DNA of 48,563 nt. Origin: Clostridia bacterium (GTDB taxonomy: Bacteria; Bacillota; Clostridia; TANB77; CAG-465). This document shows positions 26,501-35,244 of the stretch, piece after piece. A program made the position numbers and the translations under genes. How positions within the stretch are numbered: the first letter of the stretch is position 1; the number at the start of each line of letters is the position of its first letter. The notes beneath the pieces were generated by a model. It was not told where the DNA came from. It did no database searches and worked only from the letters and a program-made list of their open reading frames with translations. The stretch lies in NCBI GenBank assembly GCA_900772475.1, contig CAAHEI010000082.1:1-48563 (forward strand), written 5' to 3'.

Positions 26501-26966
26501 ATCCTTTTTCTAGCTCGGAAAAATTTTTTATATCATCCTTTTTTAATAAAATATTCTCTTTAATTTTTATATCATTACTAATCATAGGTAACATAAGTGC
26601 ATCAATAGTTGTTACAACAATCTTTTTTGAATTATCCTTTATTTTGCTCATTGCATACATTCTATCATTTTGATTTTCTCTACTTTGTGCCTCTATATCA
26701 TAGTACACAACAGATTTCGCCGGAAAAAAAACGATTTCGAATTCAGACAAGAATTTTAAATCTTGCATCATTTTGTTTGCAGTAAGTACATTACTACAAA
26801 TTACAACACTACTCTTTTCCCCTATCGATGTCAAACTATATACATAATATGCTTTTTGAATATCTATTATATTTTTGAAAGAAAAACCTTTATCTCCATT
26901 TTTTATCTGTTCTAAAATCTCATTAAACATATCTACTTTTTTTAAATTTTCTGTAATCAGGTTCAT
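23552..26966 (-). pseudogene. mfd: Transcription-repair coupling factor Mfd, interrupted by one +1 frameshift
   Basis: Mfd displaces stalled RNA polymerase and recruits UvrA. The start is ATG 26966 (AAGGAAGG upstream). The UvrB-like N-terminus reads ELEKGLVN and then breaks. Removing one base near 26489 restores LGYEKSD and GKGQFAVRGGIIDVF, the expected continuation. Everything after is intact: RNA-polymerase-interacting segment GDLVVHENYGIGIYKGI, Walker A GDVGYGKTEVA, LLIIDEEH, TATPIPRT, and the C-terminal TRCF domain. Total length without the extra base is 1137 aa, normal for Mfd. It lies 30 bp after ligA and overlaps the PrsA-like gene. A sequencing error is as likely as true inactivation. 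Confidence 0.9.
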
Positions 26967-26996
26967 ATTTTTACCTTCCTTCATATTTGTAAAACA

Positions 26997-29012
26997 TTAT
27001 TTATCTATTTCTTCTACCATTTCTCCTAACTCTTGAATTGAGATAACAGGTATGTTTAACGACTCAGCTTTAATCAATTTACTACCTGAGTCCTCACCTA
27101 AAACTAAAAAGCTTGTTTTTTTAGAAACGTTTCCTGATACTTTACCACCATTTCTTTCAATGAGTTTAGTTATATCGTTTCTTGAATAGCCGTCAAAAGA
27201 GCCAGTTATTACAAAAGTTTTGTCCTTTAAAATCTCAGAATCAAGTTCTTTTTTCATTCCCTCCAAATTCACTCCTGCATTTTTTAATTTTGCAATTAAA
27301 ATATCAGTTTGCTCTTTTGAAAAAAATTCAATAACAGACTTGGCCATAATCTCCCCAAAGTCATCAAGCCCATTTATTTCTTCTAAACTTGCTTTTTTTA
27401 TCATATAAATATTGTCAAAATTTTGTGCCAGTACTTTAGCAGCTTTTTTACCAATATGTCTCATTCCAAAGCCAAATAACAGCTTATCAAGTGAGTTATT
27501 TTTAGTTTTTTCAATTGCATTAATTAAATTTCTAGCTGACTTTGGTGCAAATCTATCAAGTTTTACAATATCTTCATATTTCAAATAATAAATATCTGCA
27601 ATATCTTTTATAAGTTTATTATCAATCAATTGTTCAACTATAGCATCACCAAGTCCAGAAATATCCATTGCATCACGTGAGGCAAAGTGAACCAAAGAAC
27701 GAAATGTTTGAGCAGGGCATTCAATGTTTGTACACCTAAGTGCGACCTCATCATTTAGCTTTTCAAGTTTTTCACCACAAACTGGGCAAAAAGTAGGAAT
27801 ATTGTACTCAACTTCATCACCATTTCTTTTATTTTTAACAACACTAATTACTTCAGGAATTACATCTCCAGCTTTTTGGATAACAACAGTATCTCCAATT
27901 TTTATATCTTTTTGTTTAACATAATCAAAATTATGAAGTGTAGTCTTAGAAATTAAGGATCCAGCTAATCTTACAGGAGTAAGAATTGCCATTGGAGTAA
28001 CTTGACCTGTTCTTCCAACTTGCATTTTAATATCAACAAGCTTTGTTTCTTTTTGTTCAGGAGGATATTTATATGCAACTGCCCATTTAGGTACCTTTGC
28101 AGTAGTTCCTACCTCTTCTCTTATTTTAAGATTATTTACCTTAACAACAGCACCATCAATATCATAAGGAAGCTTATCCCTTAAATTTCCAATTTTCTTA
28201 ATTTCATTTAAAACTTCCTCAATTCCAACACATACCTTAATATATTCTATCGTTTTTATTCCTACACTTTTTATATACTCAATACTTTCTGAGTGTGTAA
28301 CAAATTGTTTTCCTTTTTGTAGGTTAAATACAAATATACTTAAATTTCTTTGTTTTACTAATTTTGAATCAAGTTGTCTTAAAGTACCGGCTGCAGCATT
28401 CCTTGGATTTGCAAGAATTTGCTTTCCACTTTCCTCTAACTTTCTATTAATGCTTTCAAATTCTTTCCTTGGCAAATAAACTTCCCCTCTTACCTCAAAA
28501 GTTTCCTTAGTAAAGAGTTTTTCTGGTATACCGTTAACCATTTTTAAATTTTCAGTAACATCCTCGCCTACAAATCCATCTCCCCTTGTTGATCCTTTAA
28601 CTAAAACTCCATTTTCATATTCAAGTGAGACGGAAAGCCCATCAATTTTTGTTTCAACTGTAAACTCGATATTTTCTCCATATTCCTCCTGCATCTTAAA
28701 TACAAATTCTCCCACATCATCGTAAGAAAAAACATCTTGCAAACTTTGCATTTGAACATCATGCTTTACCTGTGAAAAAATATTTTTAGAATGTCCCCCT
28801 ACTTTCTTAGTAGGAGAATTTTCATTTGCATATTCAGGGTACTCTTTTTCAAGCTTTCTTAGTCTTAAACTTAATTTGTCATATTCAAAATCGCTAATTT
28901 CTGGATTATCTTCATCATAATATTTTTTATTATGATATTCCAATTCTTTTCTTAATTTTTCAATTTCTTCTTTTATACCATAATTAAAAAGACTTAATTG
29001 TTCTTTTTCCAT
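26997..29012 (-). CDS. ligA: NAD-dependent DNA ligase
   Basis: 671 aa from ATG 29012 (AGGTGG upstream; a GTG three codons earlier overlaps that site). Domains in order: Ia (YYDEDNPEISDFEYD), adenylation domain with catalytic Lys122 in TKIDG and RGDGFVGEDVT, OB fold, a four-Cys zinc finger (CPVCGEKL ... CTNIECPAQ), helix-hairpin-helix repeats and a C-terminal BRCT domain (KDKTFVITGSFDG). It seals nicks in replication and repair using NAD. It is upstream of mfd in the same operon, giving a DNA-maintenance unit. Confidence 0.97.
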   Translation of the reverse strand: MEKEQLSLFNYGIKEEIEKLRKELEYHNKKYYDEDNPEISDFEYDKLSLRLRKLEKEYPEYANENSPTKKVGGHSKNIFSQVKHDVQMQSLQDVFSYDDVGEFVFKMQEEYGENIEFTVETKIDGLSVSLEYENGVLVKGSTRGDGFVGEDVTENLKMVNGIPEKLFTKETFEVRGEVYLPRKEFESINRKLEESGKQILANPRNAAAGTLRQLDSKLVKQRNLSIFVFNLQKGKQFVTHSESIEYIKSVGIKTIEYIKVCVGIEEVLNEIKKIGNLRDKLPYDIDGAVVKVNNLKIREEVGTTAKVPKWAVAYKYPPEQKETKLVDIKMQVGRTGQVTPMAILTPVRLAGSLISKTTLHNFDYVKQKDIKIGDTVVIQKAGDVIPEVISVVKNKRNGDEVEYNIPTFCPVCGEKLEKLNDEVALRCTNIECPAQTFRSLVHFASRDAMDISGLGDAIVEQLIDNKLIKDIADIYYLKYEDIVKLDRFAPKSARNLINAIEKTKNNSLDKLLFGFGMRHIGKKAAKVLAQNFDNIYMIKKASLEEINGLDDFGEIMAKSVIEFFSKEQTDILIAKLKNAGVNLEGMKKELDSEILKDKTFVITGSFDGYSRNDITKLIERNGGKVSGNVSKKTSFLVLGEDSGSKLIKAESLNIPVISIQELGEMVEEIDK

Positions 29013-29054
29013 ATATACCACCTATATTTAATTTGCCAAAATTTTTATATAACG

Positions 29055-29104
29055 CCAAAAAGAGTAATGTGACAATTATATCTTTGTCATATTACTTTTT
29101 TTGG
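29055..29104 (-). terminator. Terminator between pgsA and ligA
   Basis: Near-perfect stem built on AGTAAT-TGACAA/TTGTCA-ATTACT with T7 on the plus strand and T5 on the minus strand. It probably partly terminates the pgsA transcript. Confidence 0.7.
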
Positions 29105-29117
29105 TAAATTATTTTTT

Positions 29118-29717
29118 TTATTCTTCTATATTAATAGTGTCTTTAAATCTTGCAATGTAGTCAATTAAAGACCATACTGTTGCAAGAATAGATACAGCAA
29201 CTGAAACTGTCATTCCTATATTTATTAATAAATCAATTGGAGTCATAACTAAAGAACTAGTTATAAAATCACCAAAATTATATTTTCCAACAAGTGCAAG
29301 AATAATTGCTAAAAGTTGAAATACTGTTTTAATTTTCCCACTAAGTGAAGCTGAAAGATCTTTTTCTTTATCAGCACCAAAATTCCTAAGACCTGTTACA
29401 AAAAAATCTCTTAAAACAATCACAACTGCCATCCATACAGGAATTATTCCTGCTGCTGCGATTAATATAAATCCTGAAGCCACAAGCATTTTATCTGCAA
29501 GAGGGTCCATTATTTTTCCAAATTTTGTAACCAAATTTTTCTTCCTTGAAATATACCCATCAAGAAAATCTGTAATAGAAGCTAAGACAAATACTCCAAG
29601 TGAAACATACTTTGCCCATACAAATTCTGCTGGTAGACACATAAATACAACAAATACAATAACTAATAGTATCCTTAGTAATGTAAGTTTATTTGGTAAA
29701 TTCATTTTTTTTAACAT
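29118..29717 (-). CDS. pgsA: CDP-diacylglycerol-glycerol-3-phosphate 3-phosphatidyltransferase
   Basis: 199 aa. It has the CDP-alcohol phosphotransferase signature DGYISRKK ... GKIMDPLADK, with the Asp/Gly/Asp spacing of the family, and about five hydrophobic helices. It makes phosphatidylglycerol phosphate, the first step to phosphatidylglycerol and cardiolipin. The cls gene at 33.6 kb continues that path. GAGGAAGG lies before the ATG. Monocistronic or leading into ligA, with its own promoter at 29780-29808. Confidence 0.93.
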   Translation of the reverse strand: MLKKMNLPNKLTLLRILLVIVFVVFMCLPAEFVWAKYVSLGVFVLASITDFLDGYISRKKNLVTKFGKIMDPLADKMLVASGFILIAAAGIIPVWMAVVIVLRDFFVTGLRNFGADKEKDLSASLSGKIKTVFQLLAIILALVGKYNFGDFITSSLVMTPIDLLINIGMTVSVAVSILATVWSLIDYIARFKDTINIEE

Positions 29718-29779
29718 AAAACATCATATCCTTCCTCTGCCACTAAGGCTAAACCTATATATAAATAACTTACTCGATT

Positions 29780-29808
29780 ATTATATCAAACTGTTAAATT
29801 TAAGTCAA
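29780..29808 (-). promoter_or_regulatory. Promoter of pgsA
   Basis: Minus strand TTGACT (29808-29803), 17-bp spacer, TATAAT (29785-29780). Confidence 0.8.
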
Positions 29809-29896
29809 TTAATTTATAAAATAACTTTAATTTTTTCACCTTGTTTTCACAATGTATATTTTATTTTAAAATAATTAGAAAATTTTTCTCTTTTAC

Positions 29897-29925
29897 TTTA
29901 CATAATTTGTGTAATGTGATAAAAT
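29897..29925 (+). promoter_or_regulatory. Promoter of the 135-aa gene
   Basis: TTTACA at 29897-29902, 17-bp spacer, TAAAAT at 29920-29925. Confidence 0.7.
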
Positions 29926-29981
29926 ATATGTTAGTTAAATTGTTTACTCTTAGATAAAATTAAATAAGGAGATGTACTTAT

Positions 29982-30389
29982 ATGTATAAAAAAATTTTTG
30001 ATAACTGTAAGTCTTTTATATTAAATAACCCTAACAAGGTGCTAATCGTGTCGAAGGATAAAGGCAGAAATGTACTTTACACAGTTCCAACAAAAAATGA
30101 TGAATATATTTGCTCAATCGATATTGAACAATATACTACTGGTAAATTTATTCATATTTCTGGAGTAAATGTACTTTTTTATATTGTATGTTTGTTTTTA
30201 AAAACTCAAGGAAATAATGGAATTAGATACAATTATTTACAAAATGTACAAGAAAAAAAAGAAATTGAAAGGATAGAAATTCTTAAAGGTCAAAATTTTA
30301 TCTTTAAAACAGATAATACGGGATTTATTTACTATCCAATTAATTTGTTGAAAGGAACTGGTAAATTTATATTTGATTTATCACCATAA
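29982..30389 (+). CDS. Hypothetical 135-aa protein
   Basis: ATG with AAGGAG upstream, a good promoter and a terminator, so it is a genuine gene. The protein is soluble except for one short hydrophobic stretch (INVLFYIVCLFL-like, near 60-72), and mixed alpha/beta. No motif or family is recognised. It stands alone on the plus strand between divergent pgsA and convergent folD. Confidence 0.6.
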   Translation: MYKKIFDNCKSFILNNPNKVLIVSKDKGRNVLYTVPTKNDEYICSIDIEQYTTGKFIHISGVNVLFYIVCLFLKTQGNNGIRYNYLQNVQEKKEIERIEILKGQNFIFKTDNTGFIYYPINLLKGTGKFIFDLSP

Positions 30390-30403
30390 ATTTAATGAAC
30401 TAT

Positions 30404-30433
30404 AAAAATCGGATGAAATTCATCCGATTTTTT
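30404..30433. terminator. Bidirectional terminator between the 135-aa gene and folD
   Basis: AAAAATCGGATG/CATCCGATTTTTT stem around a 5-base loop; T runs on both strands. Confidence 0.9.
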
Positions 30434-30435
30434 CT

Positions 30436-31284
30436 TTATAACGAAACCATGTCAATTAGATTTTCAATAAGGGAAATAACTGTTGTAATTCCCACTCCCC
30501 CAGGTACAGGAGTAACATATTTTGCGATATTAAGAACATTTTCTGTGTCAACATCACCTATTACTTTACCATCAATTCTATTTATTCCAACATCTATTAC
30601 GATTGCATTTTTCTTTACCATATCACTAGTTATAAGATGAGGAACTCCTGCTGCGACAACCAATACATCTGCCATTTTAGTATATTTTCTCAAGTTTTTA
30701 GTCTTAGAATGACACATAATAACAGTAGCGTTTTTATTCAACAAAAGAGCCGATATCGGTTTACCAACAATAATACTTCTCCCAACAACAACTGCAGTTT
30801 TAGATGTAAGATCAACTCCGGTACTTTCAATAATAGACATTATACCTCTAGGGGTACAAGCTACAATTTCAGGTTTTCCCATAAGCAATTTTCCTATATT
30901 TAAAGGATGAAAACCATCAATATCTTTTTTTGGGGAAATTGATTCTAAAATTTTTCTTTCATCAAGATGTTTAAATACTGGAAGTTGAACCAAAATTCCA
31001 TGAATAGAATCATCCTCGTTTAATCTATTAATTATATCAAGCACTTTTTCAGTAGTAGTATCTTCATCAAGCATATATTCAATTTCTTCTACTCCGAGTT
31101 CACTACACATTTCTCTTTTTTTTCTAACATAAATTTTAGATGCATCTAAATCATTTGCCAAAATTACCGCAAGCTTTGGTACAATACCATTTCTTTTCAA
31201 TTTTTTTACTTTCTTTTTTATAATTAATTTTTTATTTTCAACAATACTCTTAACATCAATTAAAGTTCCTCTTTGTTCATTCAT
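30436..31284 (-). CDS. folD: Bifunctional methylenetetrahydrofolate dehydrogenase/cyclohydrolase
   Basis: 282 aa from ATG 31284, which has GAGGGGATGA upstream; the longer open frame reaching into dpaA is not needed. Signatures: KIYVRKKREMCSELG with the catalytic Lys of the cyclohydrolase, PKKDIDGFHPLN, VGRSIIVGKP and TPVPGGVG. It interconverts one-carbon units on tetrahydrofolate using NADP. It begins 4 bp after the dpaA stop, an unusual pairing that suggests a shared transcript. Confidence 0.95.
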   Translation of the reverse strand: MNEQRGTLIDVKSIVENKKLIIKKKVKKLKRNGIVPKLAVILANDLDASKIYVRKKREMCSELGVEEIEYMLDEDTTTEKVLDIINRLNEDDSIHGILVQLPVFKHLDERKILESISPKKDIDGFHPLNIGKLLMGKPEIVACTPRGIMSIIESTGVDLTSKTAVVVGRSIIVGKPISALLLNKNATVIMCHSKTKNLRKYTKMADVLVVAAGVPHLITSDMVKKNAIVIDVGINRIDGKVIGDVDTENVLNIAKYVTPVPGGVGITTVISLIENLIDMVSL

Positions 31285-31288
31285 ATAA

Positions 31289-32092
31289 TCATCCCCTCTT
31301 AACAAGTTTATCAATAATATTTTTTTGATATAAAGCAGCCGTTTTAGGTGCAATTTTTGTTGGAAGTGCTAAACTCCATGTAGTGTTTATATTGAGCTCT
31401 TTTGCTGCAGAAAAGTCTACACCGCCCGGACTTGAAGCAAGATCAATAATAGCACAGTCAGGTTTAAGTAATTTAAGCCTTTTCTCATCTAAAATTAAAC
31501 TTGGAATCGTATTAAATATGATATCCATATTACTTAAATATTTATCAATTTCTTCTAAACTAATACTATTATATCCCATTGCATTAATAAAAGCAATATC
31601 TTTTTTGTTTCTTGCTTCACAATAAACATTTGCTCCAATACCATATAACATTTTTGAAAGAATTTTTCCAATATTACCATATCCAAGTATTAGAGAATTT
31701 GAATTATGTATTGTACAATCTGTTATATTCATTGCAACAGATATAGCACCTTCTGCAGTCGGAATTGCATTTAGAATTGCTACTCCATCTTGCTCTAAAA
31801 TATCAAAAAAATTTACTTTCTTTCTTTTTAATTTTGTTTTCAAATTATTTGAAATTGAACCTGCATATAACACCTTTGAAGAATTCTTTAAAATTTCAAC
31901 TAATTCATCACAAATTAATGATTCCCCATTTACCTTAACGTCATCCTTTGAAAAAGGCGTTGGACCAATAATCACATCTGCACTTTCAAAGCTATAAAGT
32001 TTACCCACCTCATCCAAATACAATTTTCTCAAAAATTTACTCCTATCATCAGTACCAAGAACACAAATTTTTAAATCACAAACATTATTCAA
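31289..32092 (-). CDS. dpaA: Dipicolinate synthase subunit A
   Basis: About 267 aa from TTG 32092 (AGAGGTG 6 bp upstream); an alternative GTG at 32128 is possible. Family marks: NAIPTAEGAI near the middle, the Rossmann motif ILGYGNIGK, and IDLASSPGGVDF near the end. DpaA with DpaB makes dipicolinic acid in the mother cell for the spore core. No dpaB lies next to it, where it usually does; folD follows instead. In several Clostridia an EtfA-type flavoprotein replaces DpaB, so this may be the case here. Confidence 0.9.
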   Translation of the reverse strand: MNNVCDLKICVLGTDDRSKFLRKLYLDEVGKLYSFESADVIIGPTPFSKDDVKVNGESLICDELVEILKNSSKVLYAGSISNNLKTKLKRKKVNFFDILEQDGVAILNAIPTAEGAISVAMNITDCTIHNSNSLILGYGNIGKILSKMLYGIGANVYCEARNKKDIAFINAMGYNSISLEEIDKYLSNMDIIFNTIPSLILDEKRLKLLKPDCAIIDLASSPGGVDFSAAKELNINTTWSLALPTKIAPKTAALYQKNIIDKLVKRG

Positions 32093-32142
32093 ATCACACA
32101 CCTCTACACTCCAGTATATTACAGCCACCCCTCATTTATGCC

Positions 32143-32207
32143 AGAGTTAGTTTTGTAAAAAATCATAAAATATGATTTTTTACCCTTGTTCGACAAAACT
32201 AGACTCT
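32143..32207. repeat. Palindromic repeat copy A at the left end of the tnpB element
   Basis: AGAGTTAGTTTTGT and ACAAAACTAGACTCT arms enclose a perfect inner hairpin GTAAAAAATCATA/TATGATTTTTTAC and a 9-base insert. The outer arms match copies at 33619-33640 and 36755-36801. ATGCC (32138-32143) and GGCAT (32214-32218) extend the structure. It may be the left-end hairpin of the IS or a genomic repeat it targeted. Confidence 0.7.
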
Positions 32208-32283
32208 AAATTTGGCATCATTTTTCTTTTAAATTAAAACTTTCTTTGATATAATGAGGGTATATATTCCAAAGGAGGTTTTT

Positions 32284-33426
32284 ATGCAATACAAAACATA
32301 CACTTTTAGAGCATATCCCAATAAAACTCAGGAACAATTGATATATCTAACATTTACTATGTGTAGAACAATTTATAATTCTATGTTAAAAGCTATCTTA
32401 AAAAATTATTCAAGTTATATATATGAAGTAGAAAAGTGTATATCAGATGAAAAATCATTTGATAGCAAAAAATTCTCAAATTCTCACAAAATTCCGAAAG
32501 TATCTACTTTAAAAAAGAAAAATGAAAATTATAAAAAGGTAGATTCACTTGCACTATGTGCTGAATACAGTAACCTTGTAAGAGGTATGGAACTTTTTTA
32601 TAGAGGTCATTCCAAGCTTCCAAAATTCAAAGGCAGGAAAGATAAAAATTCGTATACAACAAGCCAAGTAAATAATAATATACGAATAAATAAAAATAAG
32701 ATTCGTTTGCCAAAGTTAGGCTTCATAAAAGTAAGAGGGATGAGAGAAATTCCATGTAATTTTAAGATAAAAAGGGCCATTATTTTTGAGAATAAAAAGG
32801 GAAAATTTTACATTTCTATAATTTTTGAATATAAAGATTCATGCAATAAAAGAGCTATTATAAATTCTAAAGTGATAGGATTAGACTTTAAAATAAATAA
32901 TATATTTGTTTCAAGTGATAATTTCATTCCAGAATTTTCTACAAGATTTTTTTATTTTTTACAAGATATATCGAAACTCCAAATAAAAATAAATAAAAAA
33001 ATTAAATTTTCTAAAAATTATTGGAAATCTATAAATAAGCTTAGAAATCTACATAGAAAAATTGTTAATATAAGAAGTGATACATTAAATAAGCTCTCTA
33101 GTTTTCTTTATAAAAATTATGATTTGGTTATAATTGAAGACATTTCGATACAAGAAATTGTTTTTAAGCTCGGAAATGGTAAAAATACGTATAATACAGG
33201 TTTTATGCTTTTTGTAAAAAAACTGCTTTACAAATTTAATGAATATTTAATAAAAGTAAATAAATGGTTCCCTAGTTCAAAAAAATGCTCTAAATGTGGA
33301 AAAAGAAAAAAGAAATTAAAAATTTCACAAAGAATATATAGATGTAAATATTGTGGTTTGGTTATAGATAGAGATTTAAACGCGGCCATAAATATAAAAA
33401 ATGAAGGTATACGAATACTTAAATAA
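32284..33426 (+). CDS. tnpB: IS200/IS605-type TnpB RNA-guided nuclease, all catalytic residues present
   Basis: 380 aa from ATG 32284 (AAAGGAGG upstream, TATAAT at 32250-32255). The N-terminal REC/wedge-like region (FRAYPNKTQEQLI) leads to a split RuvC domain: Asp201 in VIGLDF, Glu285 in LVIIEDIS, and Asp364 in DRDLNAAINI. A four-Cys zinc ribbon sits at CSKCG ... CKYCG. All three acidic residues are present, so it should be nuclease-competent, unlike TnpB-derived dead repressors. Biochemically, TnpB cuts DNA guided by an RNA from the element's right end and keeps the transposon in place. No TnpA transposase is present, so mobility would need one in trans. Confidence 0.92.
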   Translation: MQYKTYTFRAYPNKTQEQLIYLTFTMCRTIYNSMLKAILKNYSSYIYEVEKCISDEKSFDSKKFSNSHKIPKVSTLKKKNENYKKVDSLALCAEYSNLVRGMELFYRGHSKLPKFKGRKDKNSYTTSQVNNNIRINKNKIRLPKLGFIKVRGMREIPCNFKIKRAIIFENKKGKFYISIIFEYKDSCNKRAIINSKVIGLDFKINNIFVSSDNFIPEFSTRFFYFLQDISKLQIKINKKIKFSKNYWKSINKLRNLHRKIVNIRSDTLNKLSSFLYKNYDLVIIEDISIQEIVFKLGNGKNTYNTGFMLFVKKLLYKFNEYLIKVNKWFPSSKKCSKCGKRKKKLKISQRIYRCKYCGLVIDRDLNAAINIKNEGIRILK

Positions 33427-33530
33427 ACAATTATGCACTGTGGGGTACACAGGGTGAGCGTTCTAACTACACTTTTTAGTGATTATCTACGAATTTAGTA
33501 GTATATACTACATACTAAAATGCCAAAAAT
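33427..33530 (+). ncRNA. Putative right end / omega-RNA scaffold of the tnpB element
   Basis: Directly after the tnpB stop is a GC-richer stretch (GTGGGGTACACAGGG near 33440) with a 14-bp palindrome GTAGTATATACTAC near 33502-33515, ending at AATGCC near 33520. In characterised TnpB systems the guide RNA comes from this position. The right boundary and guide cannot be fixed from this window. Confidence 0.35.
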
Positions 33531-33553
33531 TCTAACTCAAGTTCATATATTAT

Positions 33554-33570
33554 AAAAAAGCCTTAAGGCT
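33554..33570 (-). terminator. Terminator hairpin downstream of cls
   Basis: AGCCTTAAGGCT palindrome followed on the minus strand by T6. T7 also follows on the plus strand, so it may stop tnpB transcripts too. Confidence 0.6.
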
Positions 33571-33618
33571 GAAATTTTTTTATTTAATATTTTTCCAACC
33601 TTAAGAACATATATTAAA

Positions 33619-33640
33619 ATTTTACAAAACTAACTCTATA
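33619..33640. repeat. Palindromic repeat copy C (one arm only)
   Basis: ATTTTACAAAACTAACTCTA directly after the cls stop. It matches the right arm of copy B and is the inverse of the left arm of copy A, so copies A and C flank the tnpB element. Confidence 0.65.
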
Positions 33641-35189
33641 GCATCGGGGCAAATGCTGCCACTACTGCTTCTGCTATTTTGATTAATCTTGATCTTTGTT
33701 TCCATGTATCTAGATCTATTTCTTTACAATTTGCAAGCATTCTTTGAAAATCTTGTTTTACTTTTTCTTCTTCTCCTGTATTATATGTCCAAACAATATC
33801 TTCAAAATTCAAATGCATACTTCTAAAGTCTAAATTTGCTGTTCCGACTATTGATGTATTATCATCTGCAACAAAGGTTTTGGAGTGTATAAAACCTGGT
33901 TTATATTCATATACTTTTACTCCTGCTTCTAGTAAAACTTCATAGTATGATCTTGTTGCAAGATAAACTAATTTTTTGTCTGGAATGTGTGGTACAATTA
34001 ATCTTACATCTACTCCTGCTCTTGCACTATTTAATATTGCTGTTAGTAATTGTTCACTTATTATAAAATAGGGAGTTGTCATATATACATAATCTTTTGC
34101 GTAATTTATTGTTTGAATGTATGTATTTTCTATTGGTAGTTTACGATTATCTGGACCATCTGCAAGTGGTAATACATAACCTTGATTATTTTTCTCACTT
34201 TTTAGTTTTCTCTTATACCAGTTATACCCAATATTTTTGTTAGTTATGGTTTCTAAGTTCCTTAAGAACATTATTGCGAAGCTCCATACTGCTTCACCTT
34301 CTATTTTTATCCCAACATCCTTCCAGTGCCCAAACTTAGATACTAAGTTAACATATTCATCAGCTATATTTACTCCTCCTGTATATCCGTATTTTCCGTC
34401 AATTACTACAATTTTTCTGTGGTCCCTATAATTTATATATCCACTTAAAATTGGCGAAAATGGATTAAATTTGTATAATTCTATACCTACTGCTTCTAAT
34501 TCTTCTTTTATATCTTTGTTATTTTTAAAAAGACAACCTAATGAATCTATTATTATCTGAATTTTTACACCCTGTCTTGCTTTTTCTTTTAAAATTGCAA
34601 ATACTTCATCCCATAATTTTCCTTTTTCTAGTATAAAAAATTCAATTAATATATACTTTTCAGCTTTCATTAAGTCTTTTTTTAATGAATCAAAAAATTT
34701 TTCACCTATATCAAAATATTCTACTCCTCCATTTTCATACAATGGATATCCTGATATTTTAGTCATATACTCTATTTGATTATATTTGTACTTATCCGTT
34801 TTCTTTATTTTTTCTAATATATTTTTTGAGTCTTGAAGTAGATTTTCAGAATATACTCTTACTTTTCTTATTTCTAGTTCTTTCTTCATTCGCATTTTGC
34901 TTCTACCCCAAAGTATATATGCAAGTATACCAACTATTGGTACAAACATTATAAATATAATCCAGGATATTTTATAGGCTGCACTGTCATGATGATATAT
35001 AATATAAAGAACTGTTGCTATTTTTGCTATTATATATACAACTCTTGCATACATATATATTACATGTGCCGTTGTATATAAAAGAAGCATCCCTACAATT
35101 TGAATTAAAAATAAAAAAATTACTATTAGAATTTTTATAACAGTGACAAAAATGTTTTTTTCGCCTTTTCTTTTTGTATTACTGGCCAT
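33636..35189 (-). CDS. cls: Cardiolipin synthase (phospholipase D family)
   Basis: 517 aa from ATG 35189 (TGAGGAATT just upstream; an ATG four codons earlier has no such site). Two or three N-terminal membrane helices are followed by two HKD motifs: HRKIVVIDGKYGYTGG and HSKTFVADDNTSIVG. The TANLDFRS end of the second active site is intact. It condenses two phosphatidylglycerol molecules into cardiolipin at the membrane and is functionally linked to pgsA at 29 kb. It follows tgt in the same direction. Confidence 0.93.
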   Translation of the reverse strand: MASNTKRKGEKNIFVTVIKILIVIFLFLIQIVGMLLLYTTAHVIYMYARVVYIIAKIATVLYIIYHHDSAAYKISWIIFIMFVPIVGILAYILWGRSKMRMKKELEIRKVRVYSENLLQDSKNILEKIKKTDKYKYNQIEYMTKISGYPLYENGGVEYFDIGEKFFDSLKKDLMKAEKYILIEFFILEKGKLWDEVFAILKEKARQGVKIQIIIDSLGCLFKNNKDIKEELEAVGIELYKFNPFSPILSGYINYRDHRKIVVIDGKYGYTGGVNIADEYVNLVSKFGHWKDVGIKIEGEAVWSFAIMFLRNLETITNKNIGYNWYKRKLKSEKNNQGYVLPLADGPDNRKLPIENTYIQTINYAKDYVYMTTPYFIISEQLLTAILNSARAGVDVRLIVPHIPDKKLVYLATRSYYEVLLEAGVKVYEYKPGFIHSKTFVADDNTSIVGTANLDFRSMHLNFEDIVWTYNTGEEEKVKQDFQRMLANCKEIDLDTWKQRSRLIKIAEAVVAAFAPML

Positions 35190-35244
35190 ATAATTCCTCA
35201 TTTCTATATTACTATTTTGTTTTATAAGTTCTTGTATTATTCAG

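Noticed and set aside
32284..33426. TldR-like nuclease-dead TnpB repressor
   Set aside because: All three RuvC acids and the zinc ligands are present, and no regulated partner gene is adjacent.
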